From contig NZ_JAUCBM010000015.1 in the NCBI RefSeq assembly GCF_030362795.1, positions 1-64,000 of the forward strand: DNA of 64,000 nt. The letters run 5' to 3'. Source of the DNA: Pseudochrobactrum kiredjianiae (GTDB lineage: Bacteria; Pseudomonadota; Alphaproteobacteria; Rhizobiales; Rhizobiaceae). The translations under genes were made by a program, and so were the position numbers. Of this stretch, positions 53,911-62,694 are shown in pieces (positions within the stretch are counted from its first letter, which is position 1; the number at the start of each line of letters is the position of its first letter). Under the pieces are notes generated by a model that was given only the letters and a program-made list of their open reading frames with translations, was not told the DNA's origin and made no database searches.

Positions 53911-56094
53911 TCAGAATTTAGCGCTTGCACCAAAAATAAAGCTGCGGCCTTTGCCTGAATATTCATTTTCGCCCAACGGCCCTGAAACAGCCACGCGGTA
54001 ATTTTTATTCGCTACATTCTCAACCGAGAAAAACAGTTCTGCATTTTCTTTCAGCTTATAAGAACCGTAAAGATCGTAGAGTATATAGCTCGGCAATTCG
54101 AATTTCTGACCAAAATCCGTACCAAAATAGGCATAGCTGCTTTTGCCGAAATAGCGTGCCTGCGCGCCCAAGGTGAGCGTCTCATCAAACAAACGAATAC
54201 CTGTATCAAGCGTGCCATACTGATCGGGTATCATGAAAGCATCGCCGTTGCCTGCACCGGCGCCTTCGCCGATCGGCTGATCTGTTTTGGCACGGGTATA
54301 AGAAACATTGGTGTAGAAGAAGCCGAGATCGTAACTGCCCTCAATTTCCCAGCCATACATTTTGGTCTTGCCCTGTCGGTTGATCCACATCGCAGTCGGG
54401 CCACGGTTCGGCACATCCACAAAGTCATTAACGACAAAGTTTTCGATGTTATTGTGGAAGAAGCCAGTCTTCAGACGGAATTTATCGCCGCTGCGTAACA
54501 AGCCGTCTTCAGTCAGGTTCACCCCGACATCCCAGCCTTTGCTATATTCCGGTTCAAGATTGAGATTATTGGCAATGCCGCTGCCCAATCCTGCACCAAT
54601 CGGGATCAGTGAGAAGAACATTTCCTGCACAGTCGGCGGACGGAAAGTATGGGCATAGGTCGCATAAAGCTCCATGCCCTGATAAGGTTGCGCCGTCACA
54701 GACACTTTCGGCAGCCATTTACCGCTGCTGCGCTCGATATCCTTGTTACCGCAGACAGGCCCGCCTGCAGGGCAATCACCCGTACCCGCCGCATAGGCTG
54801 GTTGGAAACCTTCAACATTCCAATGGTCGTAGCGCAAACCACCTGTGAATGTGAACATGTTCCACGACAGGGTCGCATCGGTGAAGCCACTGGTTTTCTT
54901 TAATGTTCCGGGAGGATTAGCGCCGCGATAATTATTGATCAGATATTCGTCACTGCTCAGGGAGCCGCCATAAAACAGGCTGAGCTGTACATCCTCGGCC
55001 AGCATGGTTTTGCTGGTATTGGAAATATCAAAACCATAGCCGCGATCATCTGTCTTACGGCCGCGATAGCTCCCGCCGGTTGCCGCATAGTCCATATTGG
55101 TGCGGTTGTAATAGGCATTCACCTTCAGATCGATCCAGTCATTATCGTCCGGCGTATAGGCATAATTGGCCGTATAGGATGCATTTTTCAGATCCTGCTC
55201 GTAATTCGCATAGACGAAGCGGTTTTCATACCAGCGGGCACCAAGTTTAAGATTATGCTCAGAGGATGGCGCAAATTCCAGTTTGAGCAATCCGCCACCC
55301 GGACGATTGGTGGCATCGCGCCCGCCATCCACATAAACACCATCGCCGTTTTTAAATGTGCCGTAGGATGTGCGGGCAAAGGCACCAAGCATACTGACAT
55401 TACTGGACGGATCGCTATTGAGATTAGCGCGCACCGCTCCCGCCAGCATACCGGAGCCGCCAAAACCATTGGTTCCGGCTTTCCAGCGTGTCAGCACGCC
55501 GACATCATGGCCGGGCAAAACAATATCGTCAAAGTCAAGCGTGCGGAAATTTGCGGCACCGCTTAGTGTGCCCATACCGGCAGCGCCACCGACGGCCCCT
55601 TTACGCACATCAATACCGCCGAGCAATTCCGGCTGCACATAAAGCAATGTTCCGCCTGACGAAGCATGCCCTGCCACGTTGCGGAATGTCTGCGGCACAC
55701 CATCAATCATCGCGTTAACGCGGCCAAAACCGCTCATTCCGCGAATATTCACCTCAATACCGGGCTGGCTACTTTGCTGACGGGTAAATACCCCCGGTGT
55801 CGAGCGCAGTGCAGCCTGTGCGTCTCCGCCAAATCGCTCCTGCAATGCATCCCCACTCACAGAACTGACCGGTGCAGGTGTGCGGTAAACCCCGTCACCT
55901 TGTGCAAAAGCACCATTCAATCCACCACTGATCGTAATGGTCTGTAATTGTGTGGCAGCTTCGGTTTGCGCGGCAGTTTTATCTTTAACCGCTTTTTGCT
56001 CTTGCGCCTGAGCAAGCGTAATCAAGGAAAAACCGGAAAGACTTAATATTGTACCGGCGAGAGATGCTTGCAGACAGCGCCTGACAACAGACAT
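53911..56094 (-). CDS. TonB-dependent outer-membrane receptor, heme/hemoglobin type
   Basis: About 727 residues from the ATG at 56094, which has a GGGGG ribosome site; the ATG at 56139 adds 15 residues before the signal. Signal peptide to about residue 32 (ITLAQAQ). Plug domain with VNIRGMSGFGRVNAMIDGVPQ, seen around NIRGMSGFGRV, and a 22-strand barrel ending in GASAKF with terminal Phe. A box THTFRPPTVQEMF-like (YAHTFRPPTVQEMFF) with NLNLEPE downstream resembles the FRAP/NPNL box of heme receptors. It imports heme or a heme-protein ligand; ExbBD-TonB are not in the window. Probably iron-repressed. Confidence 0.9.
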   Translation of the reverse strand: MSVVRRCLQASLAGTILSLSGFSLITLAQAQEQKAVKDKTAAQTEAATQLQTITISGGLNGAFAQGDGVYRTPAPVSSVSGDALQERFGGDAQAALRSTPGVFTRQQSSQPGIEVNIRGMSGFGRVNAMIDGVPQTFRNVAGHASSGGTLLYVQPELLGGIDVRKGAVGGAAGMGTLSGAANFRTLDFDDIVLPGHDVGVLTRWKAGTNGFGGSGMLAGAVRANLNSDPSSNVSMLGAFARTSYGTFKNGDGVYVDGGRDATNRPGGGLLKLEFAPSSEHNLKLGARWYENRFVYANYEQDLKNASYTANYAYTPDDNDWIDLKVNAYYNRTNMDYAATGGSYRGRKTDDRGYGFDISNTSKTMLAEDVQLSLFYGGSLSSDEYLINNYRGANPPGTLKKTSGFTDATLSWNMFTFTGGLRYDHWNVEGFQPAYAAGTGDCPAGGPVCGNKDIERSSGKWLPKVSVTAQPYQGMELYATYAHTFRPPTVQEMFFSLIPIGAGLGSGIANNLNLEPEYSKGWDVGVNLTEDGLLRSGDKFRLKTGFFHNNIENFVVNDFVDVPNRGPTAMWINRQGKTKMYGWEIEGSYDLGFFYTNVSYTRAKTDQPIGEGAGAGNGDAFMIPDQYGTLDTGIRLFDETLTLGAQARYFGKSSYAYFGTDFGQKFELPSYILYDLYGSYKLKENAELFFSVENVANKNYRVAVSGPLGENEYSGKGRSFIFGASAKF

Positions 56095-56202
56095 AATACC
56101 CCCTTTGGCAGGCGGACAGCATCCGTCCTGCCATGACATTCATGACAAGTTTTGATAGACAGAAATTTAACGAAAGAGTTTCACTCTTATATCTGGCAAT
56201 AT

Positions 56203-56229
56203 TAAACTTGATAAAAAGAATCAAGTTTT
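56203..56229. promoter_or_regulatory. Inverted repeat in the TonB receptor/acyltransferase divergent promoter region
   Basis: taaacttgat (56203-56212) and atcaagttta (56220-56229) form a perfect 10-bp inverted repeat with a 7-base spacer. It lies 109 bp from the receptor start and 65 bp from the acyltransferase start, as an operator would. It does not match a known Irr or Fur box that I can recall. Confidence 0.5.
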
Positions 56230-56293
56230 AGTTGATCACGATTTTGAGTTAACAGAACTGAACATATTTCAGCAAAAGCGGGGACTATTTTGC

Positions 56294-57403
56294 ATGAGTA
56301 AAATCAGGTTTTTGACAAATGCGGACATGCCGGATGTGATCCGTCTGTTTCAAAAGATTTTTCAAAAGAGCAGTAAGCAGCCCTCTCCCGCCCTCAAAGC
56401 CTATCTGCAGCACCTCTATATCGGCCTTGCCGGTGAGACAGCCCCTGCCTCCAAGGTTCTGCTAAATGAGCAAGGAGCAATTTGCGGGTTTATCGGCGTT
56501 CATTATTTTGACTATTTGCACGGAACACAATTACTCAAAGCAGCAATGGTCGGCTCACTGATGGTCGACAATCATGAGCAGGACCCGCTGGGTGGTGCAA
56601 AACTGATGCGCAGCCTGCTGGATGATAATTATGATCTGATCCTTACCGAAACGGCGAGCGAAACCACTGCCGCTATGTGGAAAAAACTCAATGCTGTTCA
56701 GTTCACCAATTACAGTCTCGACTGGTTACGGATTATCAGCCCGCTTAAATTTGCAGTTGAGACAGCCGGTTCAAAACTGGGACTGCTGAAACTCTTTCTC
56801 CCTGTCGCGGGTTTTATTGACCAGCGCAAGCGCAATGCCATGCCGCATAATAGTTTGCGGTGGTCTGGCACACCGCAAAACTGGACTGCCGGTCAGACGT
56901 TGCAGTGTCAGCAAATTGATATGGCAGAATTCACTGCGCTTTATCATCAGTTCAGTGCAGATTTTGCCAGCCGCCCGCAATGGCAGGAACAGCAATTCAC
57001 TGCACGATTACAGGATGCTTTGCAAAAGCCGGATTACGGCCAGCCTTTTATGGTGAAAGCAGCAACCAAAACCGGCAAGACTGTCGGGCTGTTTCTCTAT
57101 CACTTGCGGAATGGCGGCACAGCACGGGTATTGGAGCTTCTCAGTCATCCGAAGGCTGCCAGCCAAACCATTGATGCGCTGATCCATCATGCGGCACAAA
57201 ACGGGGCTGTGGCCATTCGCGGACGCACCCAACCGCTGATGATGGAAGCCATGCTCGGCAAGCGCATTGCCTTCACCCATCTCGCGTCTACCATGGTCTG
57301 GGCGAAAGATCCTGCTATGCTGGCAAATTTCGAAACAGGTCGCGCACAGCTCAACGGCATTGCCGGAGAGCATTGGAGCTGCCTCAGCGGTCATCCGCTT
57401 TAA
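56294..57403 (+). CDS. GNAT-superfamily acyltransferase, two-domain
   Basis: 369 residues, about twice a single GNAT domain. The N-terminal half starts IRFLTNADMPDVIRLFQKIF and has a SLMVDNHEQDPLGGAKLM stretch like the acyl-CoA loop; the second half (from about 200) ends in RVLELLSHPKAASQTIDALIHH, seen around LLSHPKAASQTID, and a substrate-like region. GGGGA ribosome site. It is convergent with the NadE-like gene and 200 bp from the TonB receptor start. Placed next to a carrier-protein/ligase locus, it might transfer an acyl or aminoacyl group, but membership of that pathway is inference. Confidence 0.7.
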   Translation: MSKIRFLTNADMPDVIRLFQKIFQKSSKQPSPALKAYLQHLYIGLAGETAPASKVLLNEQGAICGFIGVHYFDYLHGTQLLKAAMVGSLMVDNHEQDPLGGAKLMRSLLDDNYDLILTETASETTAAMWKKLNAVQFTNYSLDWLRIISPLKFAVETAGSKLGLLKLFLPVAGFIDQRKRNAMPHNSLRWSGTPQNWTAGQTLQCQQIDMAEFTALYHQFSADFASRPQWQEQQFTARLQDALQKPDYGQPFMVKAATKTGKTVGLFLYHLRNGGTARVLELLSHPKAASQTIDALIHHAAQNGAVAIRGRTQPLMMEAMLGKRIAFTHLASTMVWAKDPAMLANFETGRAQLNGIAGEHWSCLSGHPL

Positions 57404-57489
57404 AGCATTTCCAGTAAAAGCGTGAAGCGGTTTTACGCAGGATAATGCGTAAAAAACAATATAAAAAACCGCCTTAAAGGCGGTTTTTT
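57404..57489. terminator. Palindromic element (copy e) and bidirectional terminator
   Basis: 57404-57452 resembles the CCGAAAA/TTTTCGG elements in variant form (gcatttcc...aagcggtttt...gataatgcgtaaaaaacaa). At 57463-57489 a stem aaaaaaccgcctt/aaggcggtttttt forms an intrinsic terminator with T-runs on both strands, ending the acyltransferase and NadE-like genes. Confidence 0.87.
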
Positions 57490-57490
57490 A

Positions 57491-58474
57491 TTATTTTAGA
57501 AAATCTGTCACCGGTTCAACCAGCAGCGGCGGTTCGTGCAACGCCTTGGTGGTTTTGCGCTTGGCAGTAATATCCGCCCAGACATGCTGCACCTGTGCTT
57601 CATTCAGATTGGTGGCTTTAGCGGTTTCTGCGACGCCAATATTATGGTTCAGCGCATAGAGGCACAAATCCATCAGATAATAAGGCAGGGAGAAATAGAA
57701 CTCCTCCTGCGTCTGCGCCAGCGAGAAAGTGTCCGTCGTCGGCGGGCGCTTGCGAATATCTTCCGGCACGCCGAGATATTCCGCCAGCTGATAGACCTGT
57801 GTCTTGTAAAGATGGGCAATCGGTTTCACATCTGCCGCACCATCACCGTTTTTAACGAAAAAGCCCTGATCATATTCAAGACGGTTTGGCGTACCCACAA
57901 CCGCAAAGTTCAGGCGGTCGGCATGGTAATATTCAAACTGTTTGCGGGTGCGCTGTTTCATATTAGTTGCAGCAACAATGCCTAAGTAAGCTTCCGGTGT
58001 CAGACGAATTTTCTCCTGCTGACCATCCGGCGATTGCACCACCAGTGACGAAATATTATAGCCGCCATTCTCGGCAGCATTATTAATCACCAGTTTCGAT
58101 GCCCAGTCCTCACCATAGGCAGGCACCACAGAACGAATAAAATCATCGCGGCGACGATAGCAGCCCATCGCAGCCAATGCGGGTCCGATATCCTCAATCA
58201 CAGTCTGCACGTCGTAAGTCGCAGCCAGCTTCTGCCCGAGTGCCAATGACAGCGGATCGGAGTCATTTTCCGGCATAAAAATACCGAACACCTTATCCGC
58301 ACCTACAGCCCGCACCGCCAATGCCGTGCTGACGCTGGAGTCAATACCGCCGGAAATCCCGACAACCAGACCGCGACGGCGCAAGCCGCGCAACTGACTA
58401 CGTAAAGCCGCAGTGATTTTTGCCACTTCTGCTTCCGCATCAATCACCATTGTCTGCGGTGAAAATTCTTGCAT
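57491..58474 (-). CDS. nadE: NAD synthetase-like (NadE) protein, ammonia-type, in biosynthetic locus
   Basis: About 327 residues without the glutaminase domain. PP-loop VVGISGGIDSSVSTAL, then GTPNRLEYDQGFFVKNGDGAADVKPIAHLYKTQVYQLAE, recognisable by KNGDGAADVKPIAHLYKTQV, and the conserved RPPTTDTFSLAQTQEE. The enzyme amidates an activated carboxylate with ammonia. Start at 58474 has AGGA eight bases upstream; an ATG at 58483 is alternative and overlaps the ligase stop. As fourth gene of an asparagine synthetase/ACP/ligase unit it is more likely an amidating step in that pathway than the housekeeping NadE, but canonical function cannot be excluded. Confidence 0.82.
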   Translation of the reverse strand: MQEFSPQTMVIDAEAEVAKITAALRSQLRGLRRRGLVVGISGGIDSSVSTALAVRAVGADKVFGIFMPENDSDPLSLALGQKLAATYDVQTVIEDIGPALAAMGCYRRRDDFIRSVVPAYGEDWASKLVINNAAENGGYNISSLVVQSPDGQQEKIRLTPEAYLGIVAATNMKQRTRKQFEYYHADRLNFAVVGTPNRLEYDQGFFVKNGDGAADVKPIAHLYKTQVYQLAEYLGVPEDIRKRPPTTDTFSLAQTQEEFYFSLPYYLMDLCLYALNHNIGVAETAKATNLNEAQVQHVWADITAKRKTTKALHEPPLLVEPVTDFLK

Positions 58475-58475
58475 C

Positions 58476-60038
58476 TTACTCATCCTGAAACTGCCTGTAT
58501 TGTTTGGCCAATATTTCCGCCGCAAGACGACGACTGACTTTACCCGTATCCGTGCGCGGCAGTTCATCTGTTATCTGAACAAAACCCGGCACCATATAAT
58601 CTTCGAGATGCTGGCGGCAGAAGCGGATAATATCCTTATCATTCAGCGCCGCATCATTGATTGTGACCAGCGCCGTGATTGCCTGCCCCAGCATTGCATC
58701 CGGCACACCGGCTACCACAGCCTCAAGAATAGCGGGGTGGCTGTAGAGTACCGTTTCAACCTCTTTGGGTGGTACTTTTTCGCCGCGCGATTTGATAATA
58801 TCATCCTTGCGACCGACAAAATAATAATACCCGTCTGCATCCATGCGTAGCAGGTCACCGGTATGCAGTACCTTTTCCCACGTATTACGCCCTGTACGCA
58901 GCACTTCAGCGCTGGCTTCAGGATTGCTCCAATAGCCCTGCATCACATTAGGGCCGCGCACTACCATTTCACCTGCTTCACCAACCGGCACTTCTCCGCC
59001 CTGCTCATCCACCAAATAGACTTCGCTATTCGGCAGTGCGATACCGACGGATTCCGGTTTTTGGCTAATCATATGCGGTGGCAACCATGTGCAACGCTTA
59101 CACTCGGTCATGCCGTACATGGAGTAAATTTCCGCATCTGGGATAACCCGTTGCAAAAACGCAATATGCGGCACCGGCAATTGCGCCGCCGTATTGGTAA
59201 TATAACGCAGATCAGGCAAAAAACCCGCAGCCAGATCTTTCATTTGCATCATGATTGCGGACATAGTGGGCACAATCGGAAAACCCGTTACCTTCTCCGT
59301 CCGCATCAGATCAAAGACTGCCTGCGGAAAGGCAAAGGACTTTTCCAAGATCAGCGTCGCGCCAAGCTTGATTGCCATCAGCAATTGATAAAGCCCGTAA
59401 TTGAACGACAGCGGCAACACGGAGAGAATAATATCATCCTGCGTATTTTTTAAAAGGCCGGTCAGAGATGTCGCCGCCGCTTCAATGTTGCGATGTGTCA
59501 TCATCACGCCCTTAGGGCGACCGGTTGAGCCGGATGTATAAATCAGCATAGCGAGATCAATATCGATACTGCCATTCACCACCGGTGCGCTATCAGGCTG
59601 AGGCACAACAGCTTCCTCAAACGACAGGCAGGCACGCTTTGAACGGCTTGGCCCCTGCACTGCGATCACTACCGGAATCTTTGAAAAAGCCTCAGCCTCA
59701 TCAATCACCGGCAATAATTTCGCCTGTGTCAGCAGAAGCGATGGTGTGCAATCATTGAGAATATAGCCAAGCTTATCTGCTTTGGTTGACGGATTCACTA
59801 ATGTGAAAACCGCACCGGCCTTGAGAATAGCAAAAACAGAAACCGCGGCCTGCCAGCAATTATCCATAAAAATGACAACGCGATCACCGCGTTGCACATT
59901 CTGTGCCTGCAAGCATTGTGCCAGCGCCTCAGCCTTCGCGTCAAATTCGCGATAAGAAAGGCGCACTTGTCCTGTGACCAGCGCCGTTTTCTCACCGGTA
60001 TTTTGTGCATGCGCTCTAAGGTAGCTCTCAATACGCAT
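58476..60038 (-). CDS. Acyl- or aminoacyl-AMP ligase (ANL superfamily)
   Basis: 520 residues from the ATG at 60038, 16 bp after the carrier gene. ANL core motifs: A3 YTSGSTGRPKGVMMTH near 165, A5 YSMYGMTEC near 310, A7/A8 TGDLLRMDADGYYYFVGRKD, and A10 PRTDTGKVSRR with the catalytic Lys near 500. It activates a carboxylic acid to an adenylate and probably loads it on the carrier protein. The substrate pocket cannot be read by eye; resemblance to PEP-CTERM-linked acyl ligases is noted. Confidence 0.92.
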   Translation of the reverse strand: MRIESYLRAHAQNTGEKTALVTGQVRLSYREFDAKAEALAQCLQAQNVQRGDRVVIFMDNCWQAAVSVFAILKAGAVFTLVNPSTKADKLGYILNDCTPSLLLTQAKLLPVIDEAEAFSKIPVVIAVQGPSRSKRACLSFEEAVVPQPDSAPVVNGSIDIDLAMLIYTSGSTGRPKGVMMTHRNIEAAATSLTGLLKNTQDDIILSVLPLSFNYGLYQLLMAIKLGATLILEKSFAFPQAVFDLMRTEKVTGFPIVPTMSAIMMQMKDLAAGFLPDLRYITNTAAQLPVPHIAFLQRVIPDAEIYSMYGMTECKRCTWLPPHMISQKPESVGIALPNSEVYLVDEQGGEVPVGEAGEMVVRGPNVMQGYWSNPEASAEVLRTGRNTWEKVLHTGDLLRMDADGYYYFVGRKDDIIKSRGEKVPPKEVETVLYSHPAILEAVVAGVPDAMLGQAITALVTINDAALNDKDIIRFCRQHLEDYMVPGFVQITDELPRTDTGKVSRRLAAEILAKQYRQFQDE

Positions 60039-60054
60039 CGGGAGTGCCTTTTTA

Positions 60055-60309
60055 TCAGGCAGCTTGACGGGCAGACACAAAATTGACGATCTTTGCCACG
60101 CTGTCGAGATTGGCCGGAACGATGTCAGCATCCGCCATTTTTACACCGAATGCCTCATCGATAAAAGCAATCAACTCCAGCACGCCGGTGGAGTCCATAA
60201 TATCATTATCAATCAACGAAGCATCATCTTCCAGCGCATAATCCGTATCGCCAAAAAGAAAATTCTCAACGATGAAATCACGCAGACGGATTTTAATTGT
60301 GTCACTCAT
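60055..60309 (-). CDS. Stand-alone acyl/peptidyl carrier protein
   Basis: 84 residues, the ACP length. The attachment site is IMDSTGVLELIAFID (Ser 40), with DST replacing the DSL of fatty-acid ACP. Start at 60309 follows AGGA by seven bases; ATGs at 60315 and 60327 lack good spacing. It would carry the substrate activated by the ligase gene downstream. Separated from the asparagine synthetase gene by 249 bp with a palindromic element. Confidence 0.92.
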   Translation of the reverse strand: MSDTIKIRLRDFIVENFLFGDTDYALEDDASLIDNDIMDSTGVLELIAFIDEAFGVKMADADIVPANLDSVAKIVNFVSARQAA

Positions 60310-60345
60310 AGTCATATCCTGTTTCAATCACGCGCAAGCTTCGCA

Positions 60346-60450
60346 TTAGAGCGCGTTTCGATCTGATTGGATCAGAACGGTACTCTAATCATTTGTTTTA
60401 ACGCGCATCTTTTCCGAAAACCGTTTCACATTTTTCGGGATACGCTCTAA
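60346..60450. repeat. Dispersed intergenic palindromic element (copy f, reverse orientation)
   Basis: Read on the minus strand it starts ttagagcgtatcccgaaaa, has ttttcgg, gatgcgcg and ttaaaacaaa like copies at 21408 and 42586. Outer arms ttagagcg/cgctctaa. It divides asparagine synthetase from the carrier gene and might affect read-through. Confidence 0.87.
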
Positions 60451-60558
60451 GCAACAGCCTGAGAGTTCTCTCAAGTAAGTCTTTAAAATATAATTCTCTG
60501 CCGTCTCTCTTAGCCTATTTGTTTAACAAAGAGACCATTAAACTTAACATTGTCTGCA

Positions 60559-62481
60559 TTAATTGAAGAAATTAGTAAATTTTTGCAACCACAGCTGCGT
60601 GGATAGAATACCAACATAGGCTGTATTGTCGCGGAAACCGCTTAACCCTTGCCCTTTATTCTTCTCATATAATTTAGATACAGCTTTAGCGTTGAAATAT
60701 CCGCTCTCCTGAATACGGTTTTCACTCATCAAGTCACGAACATAATCTTTCTCACCTTTGCCGGTAAAAGACTGGCTATCCGGTGCACGATAAGGCTGTT
60801 TTTGGCGTTGCAGCACCTCTGCCGGAACCCGCTCCCGCGCTACGCGACGCAACAAATATTTCTCGGTCAGACCATGTAGTTTCAGTGACGGATGGAGTTT
60901 AGCAGCAAATTCCGACAGACGGTAATCCAAAAACGGAAAGCGCGTTTCCACACCATGCGCCATCGCCATGCGGTCTCCCTGACTCGAGAGAATATAGGAC
61001 GGCAACAAAAACCGGCATTCCAGATATTGCGCCTGATGCAATTCATGCCACTGGCCAAAGCGTTCCGGCAATTTCGCGGCCAGTTCTTCGCCTGCATCAT
61101 ACCCCCCGATTTCACGCTTCAGATCGGCTGAGAAAAACAATTTAGCCGCACCCGTCGCCTTCATGCGCGGCCGGTGCGAATAGAGCGGATCAGCCAGATC
61201 AGCCCCGTGAACACCAAAAAATGCTGCCAGCGTTTCCGGTGGCTGTGCCTGTAACCCCGGCAAATAGGGATAGAGCCTGCGAAACAAGTGTGGCCTGATC
61301 TGTGACTGCGGCTGCCTTGCGCAAAATCGCCGGACTTTGGCCTCGCGGAAAATATCATAACCGGCAAAAACCTCATCCGCGCCCTCACCGGTCAGCACCG
61401 CTTTCATTCCGCTGTCACGCACCAGTTGCGCCAGCCGGTAAAGCGGTGCCGGTGCGGTGCGCACCAAAGGCACTTCCGCAGCAGCAACAACATCGGGAAA
61501 AATCGTAGCAATATCATCCCCCGCAATCGAGATGGAATGATGATGCGTGTGCAGCGCCTGCGCCACCATGTGCTGATAGCGGCTTTCATCATAGTCCGCG
61601 TGCTCAAAGCCTACGGAAAAACTATGCAATGCACCCTTTGCAAGTGGCTGCGCAAAAGCCGCAATCAGTGATGAATCCAACCCGCCGGAGAGATAAGTGC
61701 CGACCGGCACATCCGCCTGAAGCCGCAAGCCTGTTGCATCCTGCAACAAAGCTTCAAGCTCTTCCGCAGCCGCATCAGCATCGGTGATCATCGCATCATG
61801 ACGATCAGGATAATCCAGTTCCCAATAACGGTTAATCCTGATGCCATTGGCATCGCAGATCATCATATGTGCGGGTTCAAGTTCAGAAATATTGCGAAAT
61901 GCCGTGCGCGGTGCAACCGGCGCCCAAAGCGTGAAAATCTGATCCAGCGCCAGTGGATCAAGCTCGGCCTGCACGCCCGGAACACGCAACAGCGCTTTGA
62001 TTTCCGAGGAAAAATACAGAATACCGTCAACATGCGTATAAAACAGCGGACGCACCCCAAGGCGATCACGCGCAATAAACATCCGCTGCTGCTGTGCATC
62101 CCATAAAGCGAAAGCAAAATCACCATTCATATGGCGCAGGCAATCCGTGCCATAACGCGCATAAAGTTGCAGGATGATCTCTGTATCACTATGGGTTCGA
62201 AACCGTGCGCCCTGCGCTTCGAGATCACGTCGCAATTCTGCATGATTAAAAATCTGGCCGTTGAAAACCAGACTATGCTGGCGGTCATGGCTGTGCATCG
62301 GCTGCTGACCGTCGCTGATACCCACGATGGAAAGGCGTTTATGGGCAAGTCCTGCACCTTGCAACACCACCGCGCCCTGCTCATCAGGCCCGCGATGGGC
62401 AACAGCATCAGCCATCCGGCGCAACAAAACTTCCGGCGCCTGATCTGTTATCTGCCCGACATAACCCGCTAATCCGCACAC
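60559..62481 (-). CDS. asnB: Class B asparagine synthetase (glutamine-dependent), GTG start
   Basis: 640 residues. The catalytic N-terminal Cys is exposed if translation starts at the GTG of 62479-62481, which is followed by TGC (CGLAGYVG) and preceded by GAGGG at seven bases; earlier ATGs would bury it. Glutaminase domain to about 200 (HRGPDEQG, FNGQIFN), synthetase domain with PP-loop YLSGGLDSSLIAAF near 250 and LTGEGADEVFAGYD. Such enzymes amidate Asp or other carboxylates; homologues occur in antibiotic, exopolysaccharide and O-antigen loci. First of the group with ACP, ligase and NadE-like gene. Divergent from a LysR gene at 62695. Confidence 0.92.
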   Translation of the reverse strand: MCGLAGYVGQITDQAPEVLLRRMADAVAHRGPDEQGAVVLQGAGLAHKRLSIVGISDGQQPMHSHDRQHSLVFNGQIFNHAELRRDLEAQGARFRTHSDTEIILQLYARYGTDCLRHMNGDFAFALWDAQQQRMFIARDRLGVRPLFYTHVDGILYFSSEIKALLRVPGVQAELDPLALDQIFTLWAPVAPRTAFRNISELEPAHMMICDANGIRINRYWELDYPDRHDAMITDADAAAEELEALLQDATGLRLQADVPVGTYLSGGLDSSLIAAFAQPLAKGALHSFSVGFEHADYDESRYQHMVAQALHTHHHSISIAGDDIATIFPDVVAAAEVPLVRTAPAPLYRLAQLVRDSGMKAVLTGEGADEVFAGYDIFREAKVRRFCARQPQSQIRPHLFRRLYPYLPGLQAQPPETLAAFFGVHGADLADPLYSHRPRMKATGAAKLFFSADLKREIGGYDAGEELAAKLPERFGQWHELHQAQYLECRFLLPSYILSSQGDRMAMAHGVETRFPFLDYRLSEFAAKLHPSLKLHGLTEKYLLRRVARERVPAEVLQRQKQPYRAPDSQSFTGKGEKDYVRDLMSENRIQESGYFNAKAVSKLYEKNKGQGLSGFRDNTAYVGILSTQLWLQKFTNFFN

Positions 62482-62694
62482 AGCAACGCCCTCATCCACT
62501 ATAGACGGCGGAAGCAAGCCAAAGAAAATACAATCCGCGCTTGCCAGAAAAACACCGCCTGACATAATCTTGTAGCGCAGAGTCCGGCGTATCGCCAAAT
62601 AAGATTTTTACAAACGGTCACGCGCAAACAAGTATATCCGCGCAGAGTTAACGGGCATCATCTTATATTGCCGCATTCATACAGACAGGCTGTC

